Shown here in pieces: positions 25,630 through 35,255 of a stretch of 43,584 nucleotides of DNA. The stretch covers positions 1 to 43,584 of the forward strand of contig JAFDAM010000010.1 of assembly GCA_019313825.1 (NCBI GenBank), in the 5' to 3' direction. Within the stretch, counting starts at the first letter, position 1. Every line of letters starts with the position of its first letter. The position numbers and the translations under genes are program-made. The notes beneath the pieces were generated by a model, which made no database searches, was not told where the DNA came from, and saw only the letters and a program-made list of their open reading frames with translations. This DNA comes from Deltaproteobacteria bacterium (GTDB lineage Bacteria; Desulfobacterota; DSM-4660; Desulfatiglandales; HGW-15).

Positions 25630-27861
25630 ATGGGAGTGAAAGATAGATCAGGAAATTATATTAAATTTTTCACCTATCTGGTTGTCATCGTACTGATCAA
25701 TGTGGCCGGCATTACCCTTTTTTACAGGGCAGATCTGACGAAAAATAAGATGTACTCAATCGGTGAAGCCAGCCAACAGGTGGTCTCCACACTATCAGAG
25801 CCCCTGACTGTTAAGGTATTTTTCACGAAAAACCTCCCTGCTCCCCACAACAACACGGAGAGATACCTCCGCGATCTCCTTGAAGAATATTCCAATCATG
25901 CAAATCAATATTTCAACTACCATTTTTACGGTGTCAGCGCCGAAGAGGGCGACATCAGTCAGGAGGCAAGGAAAAATCAGGAGATGGCGCAAAACTATGG
26001 GGTCCATCCTATCCAGATTCAGCTTATAGAAGAGGATGAGGTCAAATTTCAGAAGGTCTATATGGGTCTTGTATTGATCCACGGCGACATCATTGAACGG
26101 ATCCCCACCATTACATCTACGGAAAGGCTGGAGTACAGGCTTACAACTGCTATCCAGAAAATGAACAATAAAATCAGCGCCCTCCTCGGCCTTCCTGAAA
26201 AGGTCCGCATCAAACTATTTCTCTCCTCTTCCCTGGAGACCGTTGCAACCTATATGGGACTGGACGAACTTCCAAAACTTCCCGAAGCGCTGGAAGGTGC
26301 CGTGGAAAAACTGAACCTGAATAACTACGGAAAACTGGAATTTGCATATCTGGACCCGACAAAGGATGCCGGCCTGGAAAAGAAAATGGAAGAATATGAC
26401 ATCCTGACCCTTAAATGGCAGTCCATGCCGGAAAAAAAGCTCGAAGAAGGTGAAGGTTCCATCGGTCTTGTGATGGAATACGGGGATAAAAAGGTGAACA
26501 TCCCTCTGATCCGTGTCTTACGGCTCCCTATCATCGGAACCCGTTACGAAATGGCTGACATGGATGATCTGGAAGAGATCATCAACGAGAATATGGAATC
26601 GCTCATAGGTATCAACGAAGATCTGGGCTACCTGGCGGATCACGGGACCCTCACAATATCAGCCGGACCAAGCGCCGGCCCGATGGGTCAAATGCAGCCG
26701 GCTGCCGCCTCCAACTTCAATACCCTTGTCTCACAGACCTATACTATCAAAGATGTCAATCTCAAGGATGAACCGATCCCCGACGGCCTTAATTGTCTTG
26801 TAATCGCCCGGCCAACGGAGAGGTTTACCGATTACGAGCTATTTCAGATCGACCAGTTCCTGATGAGAGGGAAAAACTTGGCCCTGTTCCTGGACACCTT
26901 CAACGAGGTCAGGCCCCCCGGCAACCGCCCCCCAGTATATATCCCTCTGAATACAGGGCTTGAAAAACTACTGGAGCATTACGGGATCAGTATGAAGAGA
27001 TCCTATACAATGGACGAAAACTGTTACAAACAGGAAACCCCGGAAAGCATGGGAGGAGGTGAACAGGCCATCTATTTTGCCCCGTTCATCAAGAATCAAT
27101 TTATCAACAAGGACATGGGGATCATGAATAATATCAAGGTCCTGGTTGTCGCGATGATCTCTCCCCTGGAGATAAACGCCGAACGTATCAAGGAGAACGG
27201 TCTTCAGGCGCACAGACTGTTCTCATCATCGGAAAAATCCTGGGAGATGAGCGGAAGGATCGACCTTAACCCCATGACGATTCAGCCTCCCCCACCGGAT
27301 AAACAGAAGAGTCTGCCCCTGGCATATATGCTTGAGGGAGAATTCCCCAGCTATTTCGCGGGGAAATCCATACCCGAGAAAGAATCAGAAAATGATGACG
27401 CCGAAAAAACGGACAAGGAACAATCTGCTGATAAAGAGACCGGAGATGATGATTCCAAAATCGCAGACAAGGGAAAATCGGCCGGAGAAAAGGCCGTCAC
27501 CGGTCTTCCGAATATCGAGGATGAAGGCGAAATCATAGCCAAGGGTAAGCCGGGCAGAATCCTGCTTATCGCCTCCTCTACCATACTCAGAGACAGCATA
27601 CTGGACGCGCAGGGATGGACCACCAACTCAACGCTTATCATGAACATACTTGACTACCTTAACAATCGGGAAGCGATAGCCTTTATGCGAAGCAAAGAGC
27701 ATCGCTTCAACCCTTTGAAAGATACGGGTGCCGGGACCAAGACCGTTATCAAATCCTTTAATATTATTGGCCTGCCGATACTGGTGGCCCTTTTTGGACT
27801 TCTGGTCTGGTTCCTCCGGCACACCCGAAGGAGACGTATCCGGATAATGTTCCAGAAGTGA
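25630..27861 (+). CDS. GldG-family ABC transporter accessory protein
   Basis: A 743-residue protein with an N-terminal membrane anchor at about 12-33, a large periplasmic part and a C-terminal membrane segment at about 715-735. The domain pattern is that of the Gldg/ABC-type uncharacterised transport family (GYLADHGTLTISAG, then LALFLDTF). A strongly charged, low-complexity linker rich in Glu, Lys and Asp lies at about 575-625, next to the region leading into the C-terminal segment. The strong AAGGAGG and the 11-base gap mark it as the third gene of the cassette. The DUF4340 gene follows 89 bases later. The function is inferred from family only. Confidence 0.85.
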   Translation: MGVKDRSGNYIKFFTYLVVIVLINVAGITLFYRADLTKNKMYSIGEASQQVVSTLSEPLTVKVFFTKNLPAPHNNTERYLRDLLEEYSNHANQYFNYHFYGVSAEEGDISQEARKNQEMAQNYGVHPIQIQLIEEDEVKFQKVYMGLVLIHGDIIERIPTITSTERLEYRLTTAIQKMNNKISALLGLPEKVRIKLFLSSSLETVATYMGLDELPKLPEALEGAVEKLNLNNYGKLEFAYLDPTKDAGLEKKMEEYDILTLKWQSMPEKKLEEGEGSIGLVMEYGDKKVNIPLIRVLRLPIIGTRYEMADMDDLEEIINENMESLIGINEDLGYLADHGTLTISAGPSAGPMGQMQPAAASNFNTLVSQTYTIKDVNLKDEPIPDGLNCLVIARPTERFTDYELFQIDQFLMRGKNLALFLDTFNEVRPPGNRPPVYIPLNTGLEKLLEHYGISMKRSYTMDENCYKQETPESMGGGEQAIYFAPFIKNQFINKDMGIMNNIKVLVVAMISPLEINAERIKENGLQAHRLFSSSEKSWEMSGRIDLNPMTIQPPPPDKQKSLPLAYMLEGEFPSYFAGKSIPEKESENDDAEKTDKEQSADKETGDDDSKIADKGKSAGEKAVTGLPNIEDEGEIIAKGKPGRILLIASSTILRDSILDAQGWTTNSTLIMNILDYLNNREAIAFMRSKEHRFNPLKDTGAGTKTVIKSFNIIGLPILVALFGLLVWFLRHTRRRRIRIMFQK

Positions 27862-27950
27862 TCAGTTGCATTAACGGGTTTCGTAATTTTTCCTTTTCAT
27901 GGTTTTATTAAATCAAATTAGATCATAACGGTTTCTATGTGAGGGTACAC

Positions 27951-28940
27951 ATGCAGATAAAGAAAGAACAGATCATACTTGTTTTGATAATCCTGGCGCT
28001 AATCCTCTACCTGATCCTGCGCACTCAGGACGGGAGTCACTACAAGTTGCCTGAACTTCCCGAAGTTGTCGAAGCGGACATCTCCAAGATCGAGATCTCC
28101 AAACATGGTACCTCCATAGTACTGGATAAAAAAGTGGATACATGGCAGATCGCCCCGAAAGGATATCCGGCAGATCAGGCTATGGTCAAAAACATGCTTG
28201 ACATTATCGGGAAACTGACCATGACCGCCCTGGTTTCGGAATCTAAAAACTACCATCGTTACGATCTGGATGATGAAAAAAAGATAGCTGTCAAGGCATG
28301 GGCGGGAAGCGCTTTGAAGAGAGAATTTGAAACAGGCAAAGGGGCCGCATCCTATAAGCACACCTTTGTAAGGCTTCCCGGCGACCACCGGGTTTACCAC
28401 GCCCGCGAATATTTCAGAGGTAATTTTGACCGGACAGTGGATGATCTCCGAGACAAGAGCGTCCTCTCCTTTGAAAAGGATGAGATCCGGGAGATTTACC
28501 TCAACAGGGTTGATAAATCTATTACTCTCACACAAAAAAAGATCCCCCTGGAGGAGAGCGCCAAGGAAAAGGACGACGCCAAGAAGGCAGAGCCTCAAAA
28601 AGAAGAAACCATCTGGGAGAGCGCTGATGGACTAAAAGGCGACAAAACCAATATAGACAAACTACTCACCGCCTTTTACGCCCTCCGTTGTGAAAGTTGG
28701 ATTGAGGACCGCGAAAAAGAGTCATTTACAGACCCCATCTGTACCGTTCAACTAAAAGGGGAAAAAGAATACACTGTAAACATATTTGCCAAGAAAAAAT
28801 CGGAAGACCAGGAACATCCTGCTGTCTCCTCTGAAAACGACTACCCTTTTATGCTGCCCCAGTGGAGGGTAAGAGATATTGTTGAAATAGTCGATGGACT
28901 GATCGCAACAAAGAAAACGACAGACAAAGCCAAGACTTGA
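27951..28940 (+). CDS. DUF4340 domain protein
   Basis: A 329-residue protein with an N-terminal membrane anchor at about 7-25 and the rest periplasmic. The sequence LPEVVEADISKIEISKHGTSIVLDKK, then WQIAPKGYPADQAMV, matches the DUF4340 family, which usually follows GldG-type genes. The ATG at 27951 has GAGGG upstream and is preferred to a GTG at 27939. A Lys/Glu-rich stretch at about 200-225 is low complexity. The last ten codons (KKTTDKAKT, stop) are repeated, in frame and diverged, downstream at 29075-29104. Confidence 0.85.
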   Translation: MQIKKEQIILVLIILALILYLILRTQDGSHYKLPELPEVVEADISKIEISKHGTSIVLDKKVDTWQIAPKGYPADQAMVKNMLDIIGKLTMTALVSESKNYHRYDLDDEKKIAVKAWAGSALKREFETGKGAASYKHTFVRLPGDHRVYHAREYFRGNFDRTVDDLRDKSVLSFEKDEIREIYLNRVDKSITLTQKKIPLEESAKEKDDAKKAEPQKEETIWESADGLKGDKTNIDKLLTAFYALRCESWIEDREKESFTDPICTVQLKGEKEYTVNIFAKKKSEDQEHPAVSSENDYPFMLPQWRVRDIVEIVDGLIATKKTTDKAKT

Positions 28941-29134
28941 TTGCGGATGTTTAAGATGCTATATGCGACAAACCGATCTCATCGGTTATTGTCCTATGAC
29001 GTAAAGAAGCCACGCCCCTCGAAAATTCCCGCCAAATTTGGCGGAAGAAGGACGTGGTTTTCAAGTTACAATAAATAAAACACCGGACAAGGCCAAAACT
29101 TGATTACCGATCTCACCGGGTATTGTCCTAAGAC
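28907..29134. repeat. Duplicated DUF4340 gene tail flanking a hairpin
   Basis: The 3' end of the DUF4340 gene and the following bases recur once. 28923-28943 matches 29086-29105, and 28972-29000 matches 29106-29134 (26 of 29). The first copy carries an extra 28 bases between the two parts. In the second copy the frame still reads NKTPDKAKT and stops, where the gene reads KKTTDKAKT. Between the copies lies a hairpin (29005-29062): inner perfect palindrome CCGCCAAATTTGGCGG and outer stem CCACG with CGTGG. Confidence 0.7.
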
Positions 29135-29401
29135 TTAAAAAACGTCCTTTTGCTAAGCAGAGTTAGAAGGACATGACATATCTCAAAAATCTTTCTAATC
29201 CCAATGCCGGCAAACTCGGGACACTAATTAATATTTGATAATTCATATCATTTGTGATATCCACTTCATCTATATATTCCGGCTTTTCACCATTATTAAT
29301 AAACCTTTTGAACATAGGATCGTTACGCATTTCATAAGAACTCTTTTGAAATATACATAAGATCAGAAATTTAATAACTATTTCAGGAAAGGAGAAGAAA
29401 G
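29135..29401. other. Gap before folD, no convincing gene
   Basis: Only an 82-codon minus-strand frame overlapping the folD ribosome-binding site is open here, and its product is not recognised. GTCCTT and AAGGAC (29144-29172) can form a weak hairpin. The stretch is AT-rich. Confidence 0.4.
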
Positions 29402-30310
29402 ATGACCGCAAAACTTATCAAAGGGACTGAGATCCGTGAAGAGATACTTGATGAGATCGAAGAGGAAGTGAAAAAGATCAAAGAGGAACATGATGCTGTG
29501 CCTGGTCTCGTGACCATCCTGGTCGGCGAAAATCCTGCCTCTATCTCCTACGTTACTCTCAAGATCAAGACAGCAAATCGTCTGGGTTTCAAAGAGATCC
29601 AGGACAACCAGCCTGAAGACATCTCTGAAGAGGATCTGCTTGCCTTTATTGACAAGTACAACAATGATGACTCAATCCATGGCATACTGGTACAACTGCC
29701 GCTCCCCAAGCATATTGATGAGAAAAAGATCCTTAACGCCATCGACCCGGACAAGGACGTGGACGGTTTTCATCCTGTCAATGTCGGTCGTCTTATGATA
29801 GGGGGGCGCGCGGTTAAGTTCCCGCCATGTACGCCTGCGGGTATCCAGGAGATGATTGTCAGGTCCGGTGTGGAGACCAGCGGGGCAGAGGTCGTAGTAG
29901 TAGGGCGTTCCAACATCGTAGGTAAGCCAATAGCCAATATGATGCTCCAAAAAGGGCCTGGCGCCAATTCAACCGTAACCGTAGTCCATACAAGGACCAA
30001 GGATCTGGCTGCTCACTGCAAACGGGCAGATATCCTGATAGTCGCGGCCGGCGTTCCCGGACTTGTAAAACCTGAGTGGATCAAACCGGGAGCCTGCGTA
30101 ATTGATGTGGGAGTCAATCGCGTAGGTGAAAAGATCAGTGAGAAGACCGGTAAAAAGATAGCTATCCTTCGCGGTGACGTAGATTTTGACGCGGCCAAGG
30201 AGATCGCCGGATCGATCACGCCTGTACCAGGAGGTGTAGGCCCCATGACCATAACAATGCTCATGAAAAACACGCTTAATTCCCTGAAATTCAGGCTCGG
30301 GATCGCGTGA
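29402..30310 (+). CDS. folD: Methylene-THF dehydrogenase/cyclohydrolase FolD
   Basis: A 302-residue bifunctional enzyme interconverting 5,10-methylene-, methenyl- and 10-formyl-tetrahydrofolate. The catalytic lysine lies in the family motif YVTLKIKTANRLG, and PPCTPAGIQEM and TPVPGGVGPMT are diagnostic. A Rossmann NAD(P) motif, VVGRSNIVGKP, is present. AAAGGAGAAG precedes the ATG. In anaerobes this enzyme also serves C1 metabolism such as the Wood-Ljungdahl methyl branch; no other genes of that pathway are in the window. The gene is followed by a strong terminator. Confidence 0.96.
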   Translation: MTAKLIKGTEIREEILDEIEEEVKKIKEEHDAVPGLVTILVGENPASISYVTLKIKTANRLGFKEIQDNQPEDISEEDLLAFIDKYNNDDSIHGILVQLPLPKHIDEKKILNAIDPDKDVDGFHPVNVGRLMIGGRAVKFPPCTPAGIQEMIVRSGVETSGAEVVVVGRSNIVGKPIANMMLQKGPGANSTVTVVHTRTKDLAAHCKRADILIVAAGVPGLVKPEWIKPGACVIDVGVNRVGEKISEKTGKKIAILRGDVDFDAAKEIAGSITPVPGGVGPMTITMLMKNTLNSLKFRLGIA

Positions 30311-30345
30311 TCATATCATCGTCCAAGATGGATTTAAGATAACGG

Positions 30346-30380
30346 GGGTTGAGTCCTGCGGGACTCAACCCTTCTTTTGT
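30346..30380 (+). terminator. Intrinsic terminator after folD
   Basis: GGGTTGAGTCC, loop TGCG, GGACTCAACCC (11-bp perfect stem) followed by TTCTTTTGTT. Confidence 0.85.
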
Positions 30381-30425
30381 TCTGTAATTAAACGTATATT
30401 CTTTACCTCTGGAGCAAGCCATACC

Positions 30426-32000
30426 ATGATTATCCCTTTCATACTGGAAAAGGCTGTGAGTCTTTATGCTGATAAAGAGGCGGTTGTCAGCGACGGACAG
30501 AGATTCACCTACCAACAGTTCGCGGACCGTGCCTATGGTCTTGCCAACGCTCTTAGGTCTATGGGTATCGGCAAAGGGGACCGCGTGGCCATCATGCGAC
30601 AAAACAGTCATGAATATCTGGAGAGCTACTTTGCGGTTGCTCAAATTGGGGCTATTCTGAATCTTCTCAATTTCAGACTCTCTCCGGAAGAACTGGCCTT
30701 GATATTAAAAGACTCCGGGGCCTGTCTTCTGATTACCGACAGGCGGTTTACGGAACCTGTGAAGTCTCTCATGAAACTGGAAACAGACCTGACCCGGATC
30801 ATCTGGACAGGCAAGGGAGAGAGCTTGACCTTGGCTGAATCGGTTGACTATGAGGATATAATAAGGGCAGGTACGGGTAGTCCTCCCCCTATGCCTCTTA
30901 TATCTGATGATGATGTGGCACATCTCTATTACACGAGCGGGACCACAGGGCGTCCCAAAGGGGTGATGCTATCTCATAGGAATGTATGCACCCATGCCCT
31001 TGCAGCTATTGCGGAATTCAGACTTGGCGATCATGACAACTGGATTCATGCGGCCCCTCTTTTTCACCTTGCCGATGCGTGGGCAACCTTTGCCATTACC
31101 TGGGTTGGCGGAAAGCATGTTGTTGTCCCTGATTTTGATCCTCCTAGGGTTCTTTCAAGCATGCAACAGGAAAAGGTCACCATAACCAATATGATCCCAA
31201 CCATGTTGAACATGCTCGTCAATACCCCGCATGTTGAATCCTATGATTTTTCCCATGTCAGGACGATTCTAAGCGGCGGCGCCCCCATTGCCCCTGAGTT
31301 GGTGAAAAAGATCATAGAGACCTTCAGGTGTGAATACATTCAGACCTACGGGATGACAGAGACAAGCCCGTATCTTACCGTCTCCATCCTGAAGGAAAGA
31401 CTTTCCCGGCTTCCAACCGAGGAGCAGTTTGTTTACAGGGTAAAAACAGGGAGGCCTTTCCTGGGTGTTCTTCTTAAGGTTGTCAGGGAAGACAGGACAG
31501 AGATAACAGCGGACAATAACGAGGTGGGGGAGATTATAGTCAAAGGAGATATCGTCACTAAAGGATACTGGAATCAGCCCCAGGAGACCGCCCAAACGAT
31601 TAAAGAAGGCTGGCTCTATACCGGCGATATGGCCGTGGTAGACGGAGAAGGATACGTGAATATCGTGGACCGTAAAAAGGATATGATCATCACGGGCGGT
31701 GAGAATGTCTACTCAGTGGAAGTAGAGAACGTCCTCTATTCACACCCCTCCCTGTTAGAGGCCGCTGTTATCGGTGTGCCTGACCCAAAATGGGGAGAAG
31801 CAGTAAAGGCGATAGTGGCGCTAAGGCCGGGCCATAAAGCCACTGAAGATGAGATTATCAGTCACTGCAAACAACATATCGCCGGTTATAAGGCCCCAAA
31901 ATCCGTTGATTTTGTCTCTGAACTACCCAAGACAGGTTCAGGGAAGATCTATAAAAAAGGACTCAAGGAGAGGTATTGTCCTGATCCGAAAAAATCGTGA
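30426..32000 (+). CDS. AMP-forming acyl-CoA synthetase
   Basis: A 524-residue member of the ANL adenylating family, which activates a carboxylic acid to its CoA thioester. The ATP loop YYTSGTTGRPKG is at about 169-179, YGMTETSP is the A5 motif, YTGDMAVVDGEGY and DRKKDMIITGGENVYS follow, and the catalytic lysine lies in PKTGSGKIYKK. A fatty or aromatic acid is likely; the pocket cannot be read reliably. The ATG follows GGAG at about 13 bases. It is monocistronic between the folD terminator and a convergent kinase gene 11 bases away. Confidence 0.9.
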   Translation: MIIPFILEKAVSLYADKEAVVSDGQRFTYQQFADRAYGLANALRSMGIGKGDRVAIMRQNSHEYLESYFAVAQIGAILNLLNFRLSPEELALILKDSGACLLITDRRFTEPVKSLMKLETDLTRIIWTGKGESLTLAESVDYEDIIRAGTGSPPPMPLISDDDVAHLYYTSGTTGRPKGVMLSHRNVCTHALAAIAEFRLGDHDNWIHAAPLFHLADAWATFAITWVGGKHVVVPDFDPPRVLSSMQQEKVTITNMIPTMLNMLVNTPHVESYDFSHVRTILSGGAPIAPELVKKIIETFRCEYIQTYGMTETSPYLTVSILKERLSRLPTEEQFVYRVKTGRPFLGVLLKVVREDRTEITADNNEVGEIIVKGDIVTKGYWNQPQETAQTIKEGWLYTGDMAVVDGEGYVNIVDRKKDMIITGGENVYSVEVENVLYSHPSLLEAAVIGVPDPKWGEAVKAIVALRPGHKATEDEIISHCKQHIAGYKAPKSVDFVSELPKTGSGKIYKKGLKERYCPDPKKS

Positions 32001-32011
32001 CCATGAAGAGC

Positions 32012-34534
32012 TTATCCTTTTGCTCCTGCTCCTACCTGATCTATCTTTTTGATCATGGCCTTTAGATATTTTGCGAGATCATTCGCCCTCTGGAATCGTT
32101 TATCAGGGTGTTTCATGAGGGCCTTATCAATTATCTGTTCACATGCCTTTGGGACTTTTTGATTTATCTCTCGCGCTGACGGATGTCTGGCTTGTGTAAT
32201 CTGGTAGAGCAGGTTTGTCATATTTTTTCCATGAAACGGCACCTGCCCTGTTAGCAATTCAAATAGGACCACTCCAAGGGCGAATATATCCGAGCGGCCG
32301 TCGATCTTTTGGCCGTTGATCTGTTCAGGCGACATATAATTGGGCGTTCCGAGCACTATGCCGCTCTTGGTCTGGGAAGTTGAGACTGCCTTGGCAATCC
32401 CGAAATCCGTGACCTTTACCCTTCCATTTTTTAAAAGCATTATATTGGCCGGTTTAACATCCCTATGTATAACTCCCTGAGTGTGGGCGTAATCCAGGGC
32501 GATGGCTGTCTCACTTATAATATTCAGGACTTTTTTAAGCGGAAGGAGCGATCCCTTACGACAGTATGCACTAAGGTCTCCACCCTTTACATATTCCATT
32601 GCCAGATAGGTCAGGTCATAGTCTTCTCCCACATCATAGATAGACACTATTGATGGGTGTGATAATTTTCCCGCTATCTCTGCTTCCTTAAAAAAGCGGG
32701 CTTTGATCTCCTTAACACGCTCTTCTTCGAATTCATCGGAAAAACGTATGGTCTTTATGGCCAGGAGACGGTTAAGCTGTGGATCTTTTGCCTCATAGAC
32801 GATACCCATGGCGCCCTGACCCAACTCCTTGACTATCTCATATCGTCCCACTGTTGGTTTGATCTCCAGGTCATCCGCGATTATGATCTTCTCTTCCTTT
32901 TTCCCCGCGGAATCGCTTAAAGGCATGGCGCCAATCACCTTTCTCAGCTTTGGTATATGTCCCTTTAAGTCCCTGAAACTATGATCTGTTTGGGTAATAT
33001 ATTCATAAACGGCAATGGCCTTGTTTATCATCCTTTTACGCTCGTAATCCAGCCCCAGGTTATAGACAACATCCTTCATCGCGTCATCAAGGGGACACTT
33101 CCTGAATTTTTCAAAGGCAAGGTCGAGTAATCCCTGGCTCTGGAAACTCAGCCCGAGCATTCTGTTCGACTCAATAGCCTCCTTGGATTTAATGTCGATC
33201 GTCCTCTGGCTTATAATTATATCCCTTATTGATATCTCAATTAAGAGCACAACCAGTGCGAGGCAGATATAGACAGACTTAAACCAGGTATCCAGCGCGA
33301 TAAAGGAGACAACTCCCATCAGGATGGTAAGGAAAATCAACCCCGCAGAGGCGCCTACACGGTTAATAAAATCTGACCGGGGCATGACAAATGAGGAGAA
33401 CATTATCAGAATGAGAAGAATAAAGGCCTCGATATAGGGCATGGCGCCCGGGCGCTTAAGATATCGTCCACCCATCAGGTCTTCTATCACATTGGCAGTA
33501 TATTCCACCCGGGGCATTTTCGGGTCCACAGGCGTGTCTATGGAAGCGCCTCCTTCGGCTGTATAGCCGATAAGAACTATCTTATCGTCAAACACCGCGG
33601 GCACCTTTTTAACCTTAAGTATATCGACAAAGGAGTAGTATGGAAAGGATCGTCGTCCACCCCTGTATTTGATCAGGATCTCTCCTTTTGAGGATGGGAT
33701 GATGGATTTTCCGAGCTGAATCCCGCTTTTCTGGATTGTTAATACATCATACTGCTCACCCATGTACTCTGATGCCAATCGAAAGGGCATGGATGGGATG
33801 ACATGACCCCTGAAATCGAAAAACAGGAGGTGGACCCGACCCTTCATGTATCTATTTGGGGAAAGATTTATATGCCCCAGCCCATGGCTGTTTTCTGACA
33901 GGGTTAAAAACGGCGTTGTCAATTCATTGACAGAGATAAAGCCCTTAAGGCCTGACTCAACCCCGATCAGTTGCATCCTGCTTTTGTTCAGAAAAGAGTC
34001 CTGTGTTAATACAAGATCAGTATCATACTTCCCGAAGCTGCCGATTACGGGCATTATAACAATGTCACTATCTTTTACTTTTTGCGATAATATTTTATCA
34101 TTATCCAGCCTTTGTTCAATCTCTTCCAGCTTATTAAGGAGCCAGGTATTATTGTTTGACCTGTCTCTGTCCAGGATGGCTTGATATAGGTCTCTCACCT
34201 CCTGGAGACCCTGATTTTGTTCATTTTCGCTAAAGATGAGATCCAGACCGATAAGCCTTGCACCATTATCCTTTAAGATAGAGACCATCTCTGCTATGAT
34301 ATGCCTTGGCCAGGGCCATGGGCCTAAATGTTTCAGGCTCTTTTCATCTATGTTTACTATAGCGACCTTGCCCCCGCCCATGCTATGTGGTAGGGCAAAG
34401 CGCATCTCAATACCATAAAAAATCCTTTCTAGTGATTCAAAAACGGTAAAAGCACTGAAGGAAAAAAAGATAAATATACCGGCTATAAAAAGACCGCTGA
34501 ACAGATCCTCTTTTTTAAATGTTATTTTCCGCAT
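32012..34534 (-). CDS. CHASE2-domain Ser/Thr protein kinase
   Basis: An 840-residue membrane kinase. An N-terminal membrane helix (about 13-32) leads into an extracytoplasmic CHASE2 sensor (about 35-350). Three membrane helices follow (about 365-440), then a tetratricopeptide-like linker (about 450-530) and a eukaryotic-type kinase domain (564-835). The kinase has the glycine loop GQGAMG, Lys594 of AIKTI, HRDVKPAN at 690 with Asp692, and DFGIAK with Asp710; all catalytic residues are present. It is likely partnered with the PP2C phosphatase and FHA protein at 39989-42449, but the gene is not in their operon. No clear ribosome-binding site precedes the ATG. The ligand sensed by CHASE2 is unknown. 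Confidence 0.92.
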   Translation of the reverse strand: MRKITFKKEDLFSGLFIAGIFIFFSFSAFTVFESLERIFYGIEMRFALPHSMGGGKVAIVNIDEKSLKHLGPWPWPRHIIAEMVSILKDNGARLIGLDLIFSENEQNQGLQEVRDLYQAILDRDRSNNNTWLLNKLEEIEQRLDNDKILSQKVKDSDIVIMPVIGSFGKYDTDLVLTQDSFLNKSRMQLIGVESGLKGFISVNELTTPFLTLSENSHGLGHINLSPNRYMKGRVHLLFFDFRGHVIPSMPFRLASEYMGEQYDVLTIQKSGIQLGKSIIPSSKGEILIKYRGGRRSFPYYSFVDILKVKKVPAVFDDKIVLIGYTAEGGASIDTPVDPKMPRVEYTANVIEDLMGGRYLKRPGAMPYIEAFILLILIMFSSFVMPRSDFINRVGASAGLIFLTILMGVVSFIALDTWFKSVYICLALVVLLIEISIRDIIISQRTIDIKSKEAIESNRMLGLSFQSQGLLDLAFEKFRKCPLDDAMKDVVYNLGLDYERKRMINKAIAVYEYITQTDHSFRDLKGHIPKLRKVIGAMPLSDSAGKKEEKIIIADDLEIKPTVGRYEIVKELGQGAMGIVYEAKDPQLNRLLAIKTIRFSDEFEEERVKEIKARFFKEAEIAGKLSHPSIVSIYDVGEDYDLTYLAMEYVKGGDLSAYCRKGSLLPLKKVLNIISETAIALDYAHTQGVIHRDVKPANIMLLKNGRVKVTDFGIAKAVSTSQTKSGIVLGTPNYMSPEQINGQKIDGRSDIFALGVVLFELLTGQVPFHGKNMTNLLYQITQARHPSAREINQKVPKACEQIIDKALMKHPDKRFQRANDLAKYLKAMIKKIDQVGAGAKG

Positions 34535-34895
34535 TTTTCAATTTTGAAAAATCTCAATATAGTTCACGGCCATATTGCCGTTTTCCTGGCTCATCCACCC
34601 CTACCCTGCCCTGTCCCTGATAGGGGTGGGCCCGGGCGGAAGAGGAACCTAATTGTATAGAGGTTTTATTAAAACGCTCCAATAAAAGTTACCTATTCAT
34701 AAAGGAGCCCCCAGGAAGCATATCATATCAAAAATTCTACAAGTGAACTGGGACTCGCGACGCAGGCACAAGATAAAAGGGGCATTTCAGTATGAAAACT
34801 AGTTGAAATCTTTTATCAGATCAATTATTTAAATATATTAAATTCAGTTTATTGTCAAAAAAAATCAGAATTGAAATAATGCCGATTTGAGTTAA
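34535..34895. other. Upstream region of kinase, hairpins only
   Basis: No gene seen. CCACCCCTA (34595-34603) and TAGGGGTGG (34621-34629) form a 9-bp stem, and ACGGC with GCCGT (34566-34581) a 5-bp stem. Either could affect the minus-strand kinase transcript. Confidence 0.4.
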
Positions 34896-35127
34896 TACCT
34901 GAATTTTACACCAAGTATCGTAGCGAGGCGCCAAAAGCTTTGTGTTTAAGGGGAAGTTGGAGTGATTTTGACCCGCAGGCATATTATCCATATGATGAGG
35001 ATCAAAATCATGAATCCGGGAACCCACGCCGAAGGTGTGGGACTGAGCGCAGCTAGCTGCCGAAGAAACGAGCTTTAAAGATAAGGCGCTTCAAACCACA
35101 GTAGATAGTTGATACAAAATTCAGGTA
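34896..35127. mobile_element. Structured element with 12-bp terminal inverted repeats
   Basis: TACCTGAATTTT at 34896-34907 and its perfect reverse complement at 35116-35127 bound a 232-base segment. Inside are TGATTTTGA with TCAAAATCA (9 bp), CCCACGCC with loop GAA and GGTGTGGG (8 bp, one G-U), and the palindrome GCAGCTAGCTGC. There is no transposase, and no convincing gene. It may be a MITE-like element or a structured RNA. It lies about 130 bases before pilB. Confidence 0.5.
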
Positions 35128-35255
35128 ATGGTTGAATTGATATCTGTCAGGATAGTTCGGAGATATAAAACTTTCGTATTTTGCTTGAAAAAAGAGGTTA
35201 AGGTTATTACATTTAAGATTAAATCAATTAAAGGATATGGCAGGAATTTTTGTAA

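Noticed and set aside
29163-29411. 82-codon minus-strand frame before folD
   Set aside because: It overlaps the folD ribosome-binding site and start, lacks a recognised domain, and lies in an AT-rich gap.
34900-35255. c-di-GMP riboswitch before pilB
   Set aside because: The expected GEMM-I core sequences are absent; the hairpins belong to the inverted-repeat element.
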